DNA from: UBA987 sp002292105
GTDB taxonomy: Bacteria; Bacteroidota; Bacteroidia; NS11-12g; UBA9320
Direction: 5' to 3'
Length of the DNA stretch: 64,000 bases
Assembly: GCA_943846675.1 (NCBI GenBank)
Contig: OX044357.1
Location: forward strand, 434,001-498,000
This document shows, piece by piece, positions 9,068 through 18,062 of the stretch. The translations under genes and the position numbers were made by a program. The number at the start of each line of letters is the position of its first letter. The stretch's first letter is position 1. A model generated the notes under the pieces. The model worked only from the letters and a program-made list of their open reading frames with translations, did no database searches and had not been told where the DNA came from.

Positions 9068-10021
9068 ATGACACGAATTGCAAACCTCAGCCTAGTACAA
9101 TTACAGTATCTAACCGCGTTAGATGAACACAGACATTTTATTAAAGCGGCCCAATCGTGTTTTGTGACTCAACCAACGTTGAGTATGCAAATTAAAAAAC
9201 TGGAGGAAGAGTTAGAAGTCAAGCTATTTGATCGTAGTAAACAACCAATTATTCCGACGGATGTTGGTGTTTTGGTTATCGAACAAGCCAAACAGGTTTT
9301 AAACGAAACCAAAAAAATAGAAAACATACTCTTGGAATACAAAGGCAAAGTTGCTGGAGATTTGAACGTTGGAATTATACCAACCATATCTCCCTATTTA
9401 ATGCCACAACTCATCAGTCAAATTTCTAAAAGATATCCTGAGGTAAGACTAAACGTTCGGGAATTAATGACAGAGGAGATAATTTCACTTTTACATAAGG
9501 ATCACCTTGATGTGGGTATTGTTGCGACACCTTTGGAGATTGATGGAATGGTGGAAAAACCCATTTTCTATGAGCGTTTTTGCATCTACTTAAACCCAAA
9601 TCATCAGGCGTATAATATGGAAGAACTGGATGCAAAAATATTGCTTGAAGACAAGCTATGGCTGCTTTCAGAGGGTAATTGCTTTAGAGATCAAGCGGTC
9701 AATTTATGCGAATTAAAACATACCGCCGCGCTTAAAAACTCATTCAATTATGAAAGCGGTTCCATTGAGACGCTTATCCGGATTGTAAACCTAGAAGGAG
9801 GAGCAACTGTAATCCCAGAATGGTCGTCCTTAAACCTACAACCCGAAGAAAAAAAGAATATCAGACCAGTCAAAGGCAACAGCGTTAGGGAGGTCAGTTT
9901 GATATATTCTAGGAACTTTGCAAAGGCAAAACTCAGTGAAGCATTTTACTCCACTTTGCAATCATGTGTACCCGTACAATTGAAAAAAAATGCGGGAAAT
10001 CCGATAGCGGCAGTTGTGTAA
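9068..10021 (+). CDS. oxyR: LysR-family peroxide sensor OxyR
   Basis: 317 residues from ATG 9068; an in-frame TTG at 9059 adds three residues and is less likely. The N-terminal winged helix (about residues 1-65, LQYLTALDEHRHFIKAAQSCFVTQPTLS) is followed by a LysR effector domain. The stretch SEGNCFRDQAVNLC (about residues 195-210) has the spacing of the OxyR redox pair (Cys199 and Cys208 of E. coli), so this is a hydrogen-peroxide-responsive activator rather than a generic LysR protein. A GAAATTTG box 6 nt before the ATG is a one-mismatch version of the Bacteroidota -7 element. No catalase or peroxidase gene is adjacent. Confidence 0.92.
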   Translation: MTRIANLSLVQLQYLTALDEHRHFIKAAQSCFVTQPTLSMQIKKLEEELEVKLFDRSKQPIIPTDVGVLVIEQAKQVLNETKKIENILLEYKGKVAGDLNVGIIPTISPYLMPQLISQISKRYPEVRLNVRELMTEEIISLLHKDHLDVGIVATPLEIDGMVEKPIFYERFCIYLNPNHQAYNMEELDAKILLEDKLWLLSEGNCFRDQAVNLCELKHTAALKNSFNYESGSIETLIRIVNLEGGATVIPEWSSLNLQPEEKKNIRPVKGNSVREVSLIYSRNFAKAKLSEAFYSTLQSCVPVQLKKNAGNPIAAVV

Positions 10022-10093
10022 ATTCTAATTCACATTTACTATATACTTCAAAATTAGCGGGTTATACGAAATAAAATCGTTTTCTTTGCAATA

Positions 10094-10660
10094 ATGAAAA
10101 TTTTTAAAACCATCGTCAACGCTGTTTTATTGTTTTGTTTGACGTTGATTGTTTCTTCTGGGTGTAGCGATTTTGATCGACTTACTCAATTCAGAACTAC
10201 GTATTCGAATCGCGTAGTATTGGATACGATAAATACAAAAGGAACATCTAGTGAGGTTAAATCTGATACACTTATTGTTGATTTTATAAGTACAGTAAAA
10301 GACCATAGCGCAACGGAAAACAGCATCGAGAGTGTAAAACTTATAACTATCGGTATGGAGATTGACAAAAACAAATCTCCTGATTATGCCAATTTCAACA
10401 TAATTAAAGATTTAGAGGTTTACCTAACGGGTAAAGGAATGGATGAAATACTGATTGGGTCAACCGACAGTATTCCAACAAACGTCAAATATTTTGAAAT
10501 TAAGGTAATACCTGTAGATGAGGATTTTGAAGATTTAGTAAAATCGGATCAGTTCACCTGTCGTATGAAGTTTACACCAAGAGAGCAGATTAAAGACTCA
10601 TCTTACGTCATAAAAATTACACCAACTTATTTAGTTGATACCCGACGATTCGGAGTTTAA
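10094..10660 (+). CDS. Predicted lipoprotein of unknown function
   Basis: 188 residues. The N-terminus has a Lys-containing start, a hydrophobic stretch and a lipobox-like VSSGC, with Cys24 as the probable lipidated residue, so it should sit in the cell envelope. The rest is a mixed polar sequence with alternating hydrophobic residues suggesting a beta-rich fold (DTLIVDFISTV, FEIKVIPVDED, YVIKITPTYLVDTR). I do not recognise a family. Its last 4 bp overlap the 3' end of the convergent sucB gene. Confidence 0.72.
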   Translation: MKIFKTIVNAVLLFCLTLIVSSGCSDFDRLTQFRTTYSNRVVLDTINTKGTSSEVKSDTLIVDFISTVKDHSATENSIESVKLITIGMEIDKNKSPDYANFNIIKDLEVYLTGKGMDEILIGSTDSIPTNVKYFEIKVIPVDEDFEDLVKSDQFTCRMKFTPREQIKDSSYVIKITPTYLVDTRRFGV

Positions 10661-11892
10661 AACCCCAACAAATTTTCAACTGGAGGAGTGCTTCCAAGCA
10701 TCGTCTCAGGATTTTCTAAGTAGTTTTTAACCGTTACTAAAAACCCAACGGATTCCCTGCCGTCAATGATTCGATGGTCGTAACTCATGGCAAGGTACAT
10801 CATAGGCCTGGCTACAATTTCTCCGTTTTCAACAACTGGTCGAGTTATAATATTATGCATGCCCAATATGGCACTTTGCGGAGGGTTGATTATTGGTGTG
10901 CTCATCATACTGCCAAATACGCCACCATTTGATATGGTGAATGTACCACCAGTCATTTCGTCGATTCCTAATTTACCATCGCGTGCTTTTGTTGCCAGTC
11001 GCATCACTTCTGCCTCGATTTCATGCAATTGCATAGCCTCGGCATTTCTGATTACAGGCACCATCAAACCTTTAGGGCCTGAAACTGCAATAGATATGTC
11101 TACGAAATCATGGAAAACGACTTGGTTTCCATCGATATATGCATTAACCGCAGGATACTTTTGTAAAGCAAGTACAACCGCTCTGGTAAAGAAACTCATA
11201 AAGCCTAATCCAACTCCATGCACTTCTTTAAATTGCTCTTTGTACTTCTTTCTGATGTCCATTATGGGTTTCATGTTAGCCTCGTTAAACGTGGTTAACA
11301 TTGCGGTCTCGTTCTTGGCAGAAACCAGTCTTCTGGATACCGCTTTTCTCAAGTTCGACATTTTTTCGCGTCGCTCTTCTCGGCTACCATCAGACACTTG
11401 ATATCCACCACCATTGCCAGCATTGGCAAATAGGGCATCGGCTTTGGTTATGCGTCCACCACGGCCTGAGCCTTTAACTTGGCTTGAGGCTATACCTTTT
11501 TCACCTAATATCTTTCTTGCGGCTGGCGAAGGAGTGCCTGCGGCATAGTCTGACTTCGCATCTTGTTTGGGTTCTGCTTGTTTTACTTCAGCTTTAGGCT
11601 TTTCTTCATTAACCGGTGCTGCTGTTTTCTCAGGCTCAGCAGACTCAGGCTTTTCGGCTGATGTGTCGATTGACGCCACTACAGCACCAACAGCAACATC
11701 CTCACCTTCCTCAACCAATATTTTCAAAACACCTGCTTTTTCAGCGTTTAATTCTACGGTTGCTTTTTCGGATTCCAATTCAGCTACGGCTTCATCCATT
11801 TCAACATAATCACCATCTTGCTTGAGCCATTGGCTGATGGTTACTTTTGTTACTGATTCTCCTACTGACGGTATTTTAAGCTCTAAAGCCAT
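10657..11892 (-). CDS. sucB: Dihydrolipoyl succinyltransferase, E2 of 2-oxoglutarate dehydrogenase
   Basis: 411 residues, a normal length for OdhB/SucB. One lipoyl domain (residues 1-76; lipoyl lysine in ESEKAT), an Ala/Pro/Glu-rich linker, a peripheral subunit-binding domain (about 120-155, TPSPAARKILGEKGI), and the catalytic acyltransferase domain with the active-site motif SYDHRIIDGRESVGFL near the C-terminus. The fold and the sequence FTISNGGVFGSMMSTPIINPPQSAILG fit succinyl-transferring E2 better than pyruvate E2. The E1 partner (sucA) is not adjacent and the E3 gene lpdA is about 28 kb away. A TAAATTTG -7 box lies 20 nt upstream of the ATG. Confidence 0.94.
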   Translation of the reverse strand: MALELKIPSVGESVTKVTISQWLKQDGDYVEMDEAVAELESEKATVELNAEKAGVLKILVEEGEDVAVGAVVASIDTSAEKPESAEPEKTAAPVNEEKPKAEVKQAEPKQDAKSDYAAGTPSPAARKILGEKGIASSQVKGSGRGGRITKADALFANAGNGGGYQVSDGSREERREKMSNLRKAVSRRLVSAKNETAMLTTFNEANMKPIMDIRKKYKEQFKEVHGVGLGFMSFFTRAVVLALQKYPAVNAYIDGNQVVFHDFVDISIAVSGPKGLMVPVIRNAEAMQLHEIEAEVMRLATKARDGKLGIDEMTGGTFTISNGGVFGSMMSTPIINPPQSAILGMHNIITRPVVENGEIVARPMMYLAMSYDHRIIDGRESVGFLVTVKNYLENPETMLGSTPPVENLLGF

Positions 11893-11911
11893 ATTGATAT
11901 GTTATTAACGG

Positions 11912-11919
11912 CAAATTTA
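11912..11919 (-). promoter_or_regulatory. -7 promoter box of sucB
   Basis: TAAATTTG on the minus strand matches the Bacteroidota -7 consensus TAnnTTTG, 19 nt upstream of the sucB ATG. I see no clear -33 TTG at the usual distance. Confidence 0.5.
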
Positions 11920-12034
11920 TAAAACCAAAGCTAATAAAGACGTGTTGAACAGAAACTAAATGTTTCTATATCAGGACAGTCGATTGGGTATAGTTCAAGC
12001 GATTTATCCGTAATATTGAAACCTATTATTTCAC

Positions 12035-13666
12035 ATGTCCAATCTCTCACAGTGCTTACATGCTTTTTTTACCGAATACCTGAATTATGGTGTTAAACAT
12101 GTGGTACTCTGCCCTGGAAGTAGAAATTTTCCTATAATCCAAACAGTTATTGCTGCCAATAAGTTTGTTGAAATACATTCCGTCGTTGATGAACGCTCTG
12201 CGGGTTTTATTGCGCTTGGTTTGGCGCAGCAAACCAATACACCTGTTGTGGTGTGTTGCACTAGCGGTACAGCAAGTCTCAATCTGTATCCTGCCATCGC
12301 GGAGGCATATTATAGCGAAACCTCAATTTTAGTATTGACGGCAGACCGACCAGCAGAAAGTGTAGATAATTGGGAGGGTCAATGCATTCGACAAGATCAT
12401 GTTTTTGACAAACACGTCTTAGCTTCATTTACAACACCTGAAAGCTTATCGGACAAATCCATATTTAGACAGTGTGCCATTGACTCTATCAAAACCGCCA
12501 TATCGGGCAATGGACCAACACACGTTAACATGCCCTTTGCTGAACCGTTTTACAACAAATGGGAAGATGACGGATTTAGGGTAAACCCAATCCAGTTGGA
12601 AACGGTCAACAAAGTAGATGTCCCTGACGACTTAGTATCGGATATTGCACAAGCGTCGAAGATCCTGTGGTTAAACGGTGCGTCTCGAGAAAAAATAGAT
12701 ATCCAGTTCCCAGCTAATCTTCCAGTTTGGTCTGACGTGATTTCCAATGTAAAGCAGACTTCCAAACATTGGGAATCTTTAGTTAGCAATGGCTTGGACG
12801 TACCAAAACCGGATTTGATTATCACAACAGGTAAGTATTTTGTCTCAAAGAAATTGAGAAGTTATTTGCGTACAGTAGTCAACTTAAAGCATTGGCATGT
12901 AAACGATGGAAGCTCAATCCCTGCGCCTTTTGGCACAAATCCGCATTCGATAAATTGTGATTTACAAACTGTCGTTGATTTGGTCGAAGCGCATTATACG
13001 CATACAGAGTATAAAGAAACGATTGACACATTGAATGATGCAGTCAAACAGCAAATAGTCAATTTGCACTGGGAAACGTTGACTGAAATGTCGGCCATCC
13101 GCGATTTATATCGGATGTTACCACCTAGGTCTGTTCTTCACATTTCAAACTCGATGCCGATAAGATATGTGGGCCTAATGGACAGACGGAGCGATCTGGT
13201 ACACGCAGCAAACAGAGGAACAAGTGGTATTGATGGATGCACCAGCACAGCTTTAGGTGCAGCTATTGCAACAGACGAAACGGTATTTCTGTTTACAGGT
13301 GATATTGCATTTTTGTATGACATAAATGCGTTCTGGCAAACCCAGATACCTCATAACCTCAGAATTGTCGTGTTTAACAATGAAGGGGGAGGGATTTTTG
13401 AATTGATAGATGGTCCAAATCAGCATCCAAGCAGTTTGGCATATCAAACAACGCCTCATAACCGCTCTATAAAAGAGTTGTCGGCGCATTTTGGTTTGGA
13501 TTACCTACAGGTGAACGAGTCTACAAATGCAAGTGAGCGTTACAGTCAGTTTATTCTTTCAACGAAACCAACTATCTTAGAAGTTAAAACTGACAGAAAG
13601 AATAACAATGCATTTCTTGGGGATTATAGAAATGCGATTACAAATACTATGAACAATGACAGATAA
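12035..13666 (+). CDS. menD: Menaquinone biosynthesis protein MenD (SEPHCHC synthase)
   Basis: 543 residues. MenD is a thiamine-pyrophosphate enzyme that joins 2-oxoglutarate and isochorismate in menaquinone synthesis. Diagnostic motifs are present: CPGSRNFPIIQ near residue 27, SVVDERSAGFIALGLA, VVCCTSGTASLNLYPA, LTADRPAES, the TPP-binding segment LFTGDIAFLYDINAFW, and VVFNNEGGGIFELI. It is divergent from sucB with a 142-bp gap, and its last codons overlap the moaC start by 11 bp, so it is probably co-transcribed with the downstream molybdenum-cofactor genes. No other men gene is in the window. Confidence 0.96.
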   Translation: MSNLSQCLHAFFTEYLNYGVKHVVLCPGSRNFPIIQTVIAANKFVEIHSVVDERSAGFIALGLAQQTNTPVVVCCTSGTASLNLYPAIAEAYYSETSILVLTADRPAESVDNWEGQCIRQDHVFDKHVLASFTTPESLSDKSIFRQCAIDSIKTAISGNGPTHVNMPFAEPFYNKWEDDGFRVNPIQLETVNKVDVPDDLVSDIAQASKILWLNGASREKIDIQFPANLPVWSDVISNVKQTSKHWESLVSNGLDVPKPDLIITTGKYFVSKKLRSYLRTVVNLKHWHVNDGSSIPAPFGTNPHSINCDLQTVVDLVEAHYTHTEYKETIDTLNDAVKQQIVNLHWETLTEMSAIRDLYRMLPPRSVLHISNSMPIRYVGLMDRRSDLVHAANRGTSGIDGCTSTALGAAIATDETVFLFTGDIAFLYDINAFWQTQIPHNLRIVVFNNEGGGIFELIDGPNQHPSSLAYQTTPHNRSIKELSAHFGLDYLQVNESTNASERYSQFILSTKPTILEVKTDRKNNNAFLGDYRNAITNTMNNDR

Positions 13667-14138
13667 TAAATTCACTCATATAGATTCAGATGGAAACCCG
13701 TCTATGGTAGACGTTGGGTCTAAAGCGGTTAGCCAACGGATAGCGACAGCTCGATCTACTGTTCAGTTGCCGGAAGAAGTAATCTCTATGTTAGATAACA
13801 AAGAAATTGTGACAAAGAAGGGACCGGTGTTTCAAACGGCAATTTTGGCTGGAATAATGGCCGCAAAAAAAACGTCCGATTTAATTCCGTTATGCCACCC
13901 GCTTCAATTGAATAAATGTGAAGTAGACATAAAAGTAGTAAATGGAAATGTTGAAATACAGTGCGTAGTTGGTTGTCATGGCAAGACAGGAGTCGAGATG
14001 GAAGCACTCACAGGGGCCTCTGTTGCGGCACTTACCATATATGATATGTGTAAAGCATTTGGGCACAACATCAACATACTTGAAACGAAATTGGTACAGA
14101 AATCTGGAGGTAAAAACGATTTTGACAGCAGAAAATAA
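13656..14138 (+). CDS. moaC: Cyclic pyranopterin monophosphate synthase MoaC
   Basis: 160 residues. With MoaA, MoaC makes cyclic pyranopterin monophosphate, the first step of molybdenum-cofactor synthesis. Family motifs: MVDVGSKAVSQRIATARSTV, KKTSDLIPLCHPLQL (catalytic region), and KTGVEMEALTGASVAALTIYDMCKA near the C-terminus. The ATG lies inside the end of menD. The C-terminus overlaps the start of the next gene by 17 bp, where a GGAGG sequence (14106-14110) could serve as an unusual Shine-Dalgarno site for that gene. The matching moaA lies 23 kb away on the other strand. Confidence 0.96.
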   Translation: MTDNKFTHIDSDGNPSMVDVGSKAVSQRIATARSTVQLPEEVISMLDNKEIVTKKGPVFQTAILAGIMAAKKTSDLIPLCHPLQLNKCEVDIKVVNGNVEIQCVVGCHGKTGVEMEALTGASVAALTIYDMCKAFGHNINILETKLVQKSGGKNDFDSRK

Positions 14139-15270
14139 ACATACCAAACACAACAAAATTGAACGTAGGGTTTCTGGGACCTACGGTGCTACTGAAATTG
14201 TATTTGTAGGCGCACCATGTGGTAAAATACAGGATTTATCTCGATCCATAATCCAAGCGGTTTCCAAGAATTATGAAGTGTCTTATGTGGATGCTGACCA
14301 TGGTTCATTCGAAAACCCGCAAAAAGCAGATTTTCTTGAACAGGGAGCCTCTATGTTTTTGTCAGATAAACAATCGTCTGTTCGAATTACAAAGTCACCC
14401 TTACTGAATTCCATAGATGCTAAATTGGCGTTTAATGAATGTGATTTGGCCTTAGTGAATGGAAATCATTTTCAAGGAGAATTTCAAATCGTGATGCTGG
14501 ATTCTGGTAAACTAAAGTCACTAGAAAAACGTGTGGATCAGTTGACCAATGTCATAGCCGTAATTAAGGTTGACGATATCGCGATGCCAGATTTTCTCAT
14601 AGATGCACTTCCTACAATTGAGGATCTTCCTATTATTTCGTATACCGATACTAATCGGATAGTCGAATTGGTATCTAACAAGTTAGCAGAGCGAAAGCCG
14701 AAATTGAACGCACTGATTCTTGCTGGGGGTAAGAGTACTCGGATGGGTGAAGACAAAGCAACATTGACTTACGATAATCAAAGACAAGTTGATCGATTAT
14801 TGGCTTTACTTCAATCAAAAGTAGCGGATGTGTATGTAAGTTGTAGGCGAGAGCAAAACTTAGATGTTAAAGCCTCTAAAATTTATGATCGAATGGAAAA
14901 TATGGGGCCGTTAGGAGCCATAACGACGGCTTTTAGAGAAAACCCCAATGCTGCGTGGCTCGTTGTTGCATGTGACCTACCAATGCTTGATTCAGCGGTT
15001 CTGGACCAACTCATAGCCAGCAGGTCTCAGAAGCATACCGCAACAGCATTTTTGAATCATGAAACTGGTTTCGCCGAACCGTTGATCACCATATGGGAAC
15101 CAAAGAGTTATATGCGCATGCTACAGTTCGAAGCACTTGGTTTTACTTGTCCGCGGAAGGTGTTAATTAACTCCAACACCTTACTTCTTAAGCCTGAGAA
15201 TCCAGAAAAATTATTCAATGTGAATACACCGAAGGATTTCGAAGTTGCGACTAAAGCGCTCGAACAATGA
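14122..15270 (+). CDS. mobA: MobA-like molybdenum cofactor nucleotidyltransferase with an N-terminal MobB-like region
   Basis: 382 residues from a TTG at 14122 (MTAENKHTKHNKIERR), preceded by GGAGG about 11 nt upstream; no ATG fits. Residues 1-190 resemble a degenerate MobB-like domain (FVGAPCGKIQDLSRSI, then YVDADHGSFE) without a canonical Walker A. Residues 195-382 are a MobA-type nucleotidyltransferase: LILAGGKSTRMGEDKATL, MGPLGAITTAFR, VVACDLPMLDSAVL, NVNTPKDFE. MobA attaches GMP to molybdopterin. I recall similar two-domain proteins in other Bacteroidota, so the fusion is probably not unique. It lies between moaC and moeB, with 4-17 bp overlaps on both sides. Confidence 0.88.
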   Translation: MTAENKHTKHNKIERRVSGTYGATEIVFVGAPCGKIQDLSRSIIQAVSKNYEVSYVDADHGSFENPQKADFLEQGASMFLSDKQSSVRITKSPLLNSIDAKLAFNECDLALVNGNHFQGEFQIVMLDSGKLKSLEKRVDQLTNVIAVIKVDDIAMPDFLIDALPTIEDLPIISYTDTNRIVELVSNKLAERKPKLNALILAGGKSTRMGEDKATLTYDNQRQVDRLLALLQSKVADVYVSCRREQNLDVKASKIYDRMENMGPLGAITTAFRENPNAAWLVVACDLPMLDSAVLDQLIASRSQKHTATAFLNHETGFAEPLITIWEPKSYMRMLQFEALGFTCPRKVLINSNTLLLKPENPEKLFNVNTPKDFEVATKALEQ

Positions 15271-16268
15271 ACGACAGATACCAAAGACAGATTAGGTTAG
15301 CGAATTTTGGGCAAACAGGCCAAAAAGCCCTTCTCGAAACAAAGGTTTTGATTGTTGGCTGTGGGGGTTTGGGATGCCCTGTTGCTTTGTATTTGACTAG
15401 AGGTGGGGTGCGGCAAATTGGACTTGCCGATGGAGATAAAGTAGACCTTACCAATCTACACCGCCAGGTCTTGTATACCGAGTCAAGTGTTGGTGATCTT
15501 AAAGTACATGCGGCAAAAGAAGCGCTGTTAAATGGGGATGAAGAACTGGAAATTGATGTTTACCCTACGAGGCTTCAGAAGACAAATTATGAAGAGATTT
15601 TTGTTCAGTATGATGTAATTGTCGACTGCACGGACAACTTTGAAGCAAGATATTTGATTAACGATGCCTGCGTAATACTGGGTAAACCTTTGGTTTATGG
15701 TGCGGCCAATGGCTGGGAAGGCCAAGTCGCCGTTTTTAATCTGAAGAACAGTGGAAACTTAAGGGACATATTTCCTGAAGTGCCCAATCAGGGTATAATT
15801 CAGAACTGTGAGGAGGCTGGTGTTTTGGGGGTAACCACTGGAATAATTGGCAATATGATGGCGATGGAGGTGATTAAAGTAGCCACCAACATTGGAACAC
15901 CATTGGTCAATCAATTTGTTCAATATGACGCTGAATCCAACCAATATCACAGCATAAAATACAAACCCAATACATCACGTCTAGAAATCAAGATTGAGGG
16001 GAATGCTCAAATATCTTGGGGCGAATACTACAGAGATTACAATGAAGCCCTTTTAGTAGACGTCCGTTCATCAGAAGAACGTTCAATAGAGCCTGTTGAA
16101 AGCGTTCACATGCCGCTTAGTCGTGTATCGAATGAAGCGTCAACATTAGATTGGCGCAAACAAGTGGTTTTTTTCTGTGCCACAGGTAAACGGGCAACGG
16201 AAGCCGCTACAATTACAAGAAATGAATTGGGCAAAGAATCCCTTGTGATAATTGGAAAGCTAGGCTAG
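15267..16268 (+). CDS. moeB: MoeB/ThiF-type adenylyltransferase with C-terminal rhodanese domain
   Basis: 333 residues. The N-terminal 240 residues are an E1-like ATP-dependent adenylyltransferase: RYQRQIRLANFGQTGQ, the nucleotide loop VLIVGCGGLGCPVALYL, DxVDLTNLHRQVLY, VDCTDNFEARYLINDAC, and NCEEAGVLGVTTGIIG, which holds the probable active-site cysteine. Residues 250-333 are a rhodanese-like domain with active loop CATGKR. It probably adenylates the MoaD C-terminus for sulfur loading. The CxxC normally present before the FPE motif is replaced (GNLRDIFPE), so the structural zinc site seems to be missing. Last gene of the menD-moaC-mobA-moeB run. Confidence 0.9.
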   Translation: MNDRYQRQIRLANFGQTGQKALLETKVLIVGCGGLGCPVALYLTRGGVRQIGLADGDKVDLTNLHRQVLYTESSVGDLKVHAAKEALLNGDEELEIDVYPTRLQKTNYEEIFVQYDVIVDCTDNFEARYLINDACVILGKPLVYGAANGWEGQVAVFNLKNSGNLRDIFPEVPNQGIIQNCEEAGVLGVTTGIIGNMMAMEVIKVATNIGTPLVNQFVQYDAESNQYHSIKYKPNTSRLEIKIEGNAQISWGEYYRDYNEALLVDVRSSEERSIEPVESVHMPLSRVSNEASTLDWRKQVVFFCATGKRATEAATITRNELGKESLVIIGKLG

Positions 16269-16270
16269 GA

Positions 16271-17506
16271 TTACTTTTTCTTTTTGCGCTTCTTGGGCTT
16301 GCGTAACAATTCGTCGTCATTTATCAAACTCTTCCAGTCTGCATGCACGTCTCTCGAAAAGTCAATGGTCTCGGTGTATGTTTTTAAATCAATTTTTTGA
16401 ACGGGAAGGGGATCTCCTAGAAAAGATTCTATATCCTCTAAAAGTGTTTGTTCTTCTGAGCTGCAGAATGACAAGGCCGAGCCTTTTGCGGTTCCTCTAC
16501 CGGTACGACCTACTCTGTGAACGTAGTTTTCGGCGAGTTCTGGTAAGTCATAATTAATCACGATATCCACACCCGGGATGTCTATCCCGCGCGCACTAAT
16601 ATCCGTTGCGATTAACAATTTTACCTTGCCACTTTTAAAATCTCGCATAGTGGCGGTGCGTTCTTCATCGGATTTGTCACTATGAATTGTTTGGGCGTCT
16701 ATGTCAACACGCTCCATGGCTTTTTTTACGCGTTCAGCCCGAACCTTGGTTCTCACAAAACACAACGTTTTACTATCGGCATAATCATTTATCACACGTT
16801 CTAAAAAGAACCTTTTGTCATCCATTTCGACATGCACTAACGAATGCGTGACGTTTTTGGAAACGGGGTTTTTAGGCGATATCTGAATCCGTATGGGGTT
16901 TTGAACTATGGAATAGGCAAGTTTTTTGATACGGGGGTTAATGGTTGCCGAGAAAAACAGTGTTTGACGTTTCTTTGGGATAAAATGTAAGAGGTCTTTA
17001 ATGTCTTTAATAAAACCCAGATCAAGCATATGGTCGGCTTCGTCCAAAACCAATATTCTTAATTCGTCGAGCTTTAAATACCCTTGACTACGCAAATCAA
17101 AGAGTCTTCCAGGAGTAGCCACAACCACATCAACTCCTTTAGTAAGCTTGTCTATCTGGTCGTCTTGGCTAACTCCACCGTGTATGCATAAAACCGAAAT
17201 ATCTAAGTCTGTTGTAAAGTCTAAGAATACCTGCGTAATCTGTTCCGCCAGTTCATGTGTTGGAGCCATGACAGCACAAATTACGCCGTCTTGCTGAGCC
17301 TTCTTAGGAATTTTCAGGATGTTCTGTAACACAGGAATAACAAAGGCAGCTGTTTTGCCCGTACCTGTTTGCGCTATCGCTAACACATCTTCCCTTCTCA
17401 GTATTGCCGGAATAGATTTGAATTGTATATCTGTTGGGCGCTTAAAACCCTTTTCAAGTATGTTGTGCTTTAACTTGTCAGATATGCGATAATCCTCAAA
17501 TTTCAT
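16271..17506 (-). CDS. DEAD-box ATP-dependent RNA helicase, RhlE-like
   Basis: 411 residues. All helicase motifs are readable: Q motif (GFKRPTDIQFKSIPAIL), Walker A AQTGTGKT, PTHELAEQ, VATPGR, DEAD, SAT, the C-terminal RecA motifs with ATDISARGIDIPGVD, and HRVGRTGRG. The tail is short and very basic (KPKKRKKKK), as in RhlE-type enzymes that unwind rRNA or mRNA. A TAACTTTG -7 box ends 4 nt before the ATG, so the mRNA may be leaderless. The 3' end is 2 bp from the convergent moeB stop. Confidence 0.95.
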   Translation of the reverse strand: MKFEDYRISDKLKHNILEKGFKRPTDIQFKSIPAILRREDVLAIAQTGTGKTAAFVIPVLQNILKIPKKAQQDGVICAVMAPTHELAEQITQVFLDFTTDLDISVLCIHGGVSQDDQIDKLTKGVDVVVATPGRLFDLRSQGYLKLDELRILVLDEADHMLDLGFIKDIKDLLHFIPKKRQTLFFSATINPRIKKLAYSIVQNPIRIQISPKNPVSKNVTHSLVHVEMDDKRFFLERVINDYADSKTLCFVRTKVRAERVKKAMERVDIDAQTIHSDKSDEERTATMRDFKSGKVKLLIATDISARGIDIPGVDIVINYDLPELAENYVHRVGRTGRGTAKGSALSFCSSEEQTLLEDIESFLGDPLPVQKIDLKTYTETIDFSRDVHADWKSLINDDELLRKPKKRKKKK

Positions 17507-17510
17507 GATA

Positions 17511-17518
17511 CAAAGTTA
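17511..17518 (-). promoter_or_regulatory. -7 promoter box of the DEAD-box helicase gene
   Basis: TAACTTTG on the minus strand matches TAnnTTTG and ends 4 nt before the ATG. No convincing -33 element is seen upstream, within the end of moaE. Confidence 0.45.
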
Positions 17519-17522
17519 CTCT

Positions 17523-17942
17523 TTACGGGTGAGCTGATACCCACACTTCTCCGTCTTCAAAAAATTCCTTCTTCCAAATGGGTACAGTTTCTTTTAAAGT
17601 GTCTATGGCAAACTGACATGCGTCAAATGCTGCACTGCGGTGGGCGGCACCTACGGCAATAATTACGGGTATCTCACCAATGGCTAAAGTACCTACTCTG
17701 TGGTGAATGGTTATTGTCAAAATCTCGAATTTTATAAGTGCTTGGTCAGCGATTTTTTCCATTTCCTTGATGGCCATTGATTCGTAACATTCGAAATGTA
17801 ATTGATGAACGGCATTGCCTTGTGTTGCGTTGCGCACAGTGCCAATAAAGATACATTCCGCTCCGTTGCTATTGCCTGATGCAAAGTCCCGACACGTCTG
17901 TATTTCCAATGGTTTGGTCGATAAATGAATGTTTTTTTTCAT
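17523..17942 (-). CDS. moaE: Molybdopterin synthase catalytic subunit MoaE
   Basis: 139 residues. MoaE, with the sulfur carrier MoaD, turns cyclic pyranopterin monophosphate into molybdopterin. Recognisable motifs are GAECIFIGTVRN near residue 28, HFECYESMAIKEME, IHHRVGTLAIGEIPVIIAVGAAHRSAAFDACQFAIDTLKETVPIWKKE (the RS/AA substrate region and the catalytic lysines), and the closing WVSAHP. It follows moaD on the same strand after a 120-bp gap that holds no recognisable gene. Confidence 0.95.
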   Translation of the reverse strand: MKKNIHLSTKPLEIQTCRDFASGNSNGAECIFIGTVRNATQGNAVHQLHFECYESMAIKEMEKIADQALIKFEILTITIHHRVGTLAIGEIPVIIAVGAAHRSAAFDACQFAIDTLKETVPIWKKEFFEDGEVWVSAHP

Positions 17943-18062
17943 TTTTTTTCTTTCACAAACAACAAAACGGAATTAGGTGCGTTAACTGTACTGATATAGA
18001 TAAAAAGTGATAACATTATTCTTGATTTATTTAGTACGTCAGTACTTCTCGGCACGATAAAA

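Noticed and set aside
10787..11401. A 204-residue open frame on the plus strand opposite sucB
   Set aside because: It has no motif or start signal and mirrors the codon bias of sucB on the other strand, whose lipoyl and catalytic motifs are clear.
17943..18062. A 25-codon frame on the minus strand between moaD and moaE, ending in ATGA with moaE
   Set aside because: Product MLSLFIYISTVNAPNS... is too short, the start context is weak, and the overlap can occur by chance in an A-rich stretch.
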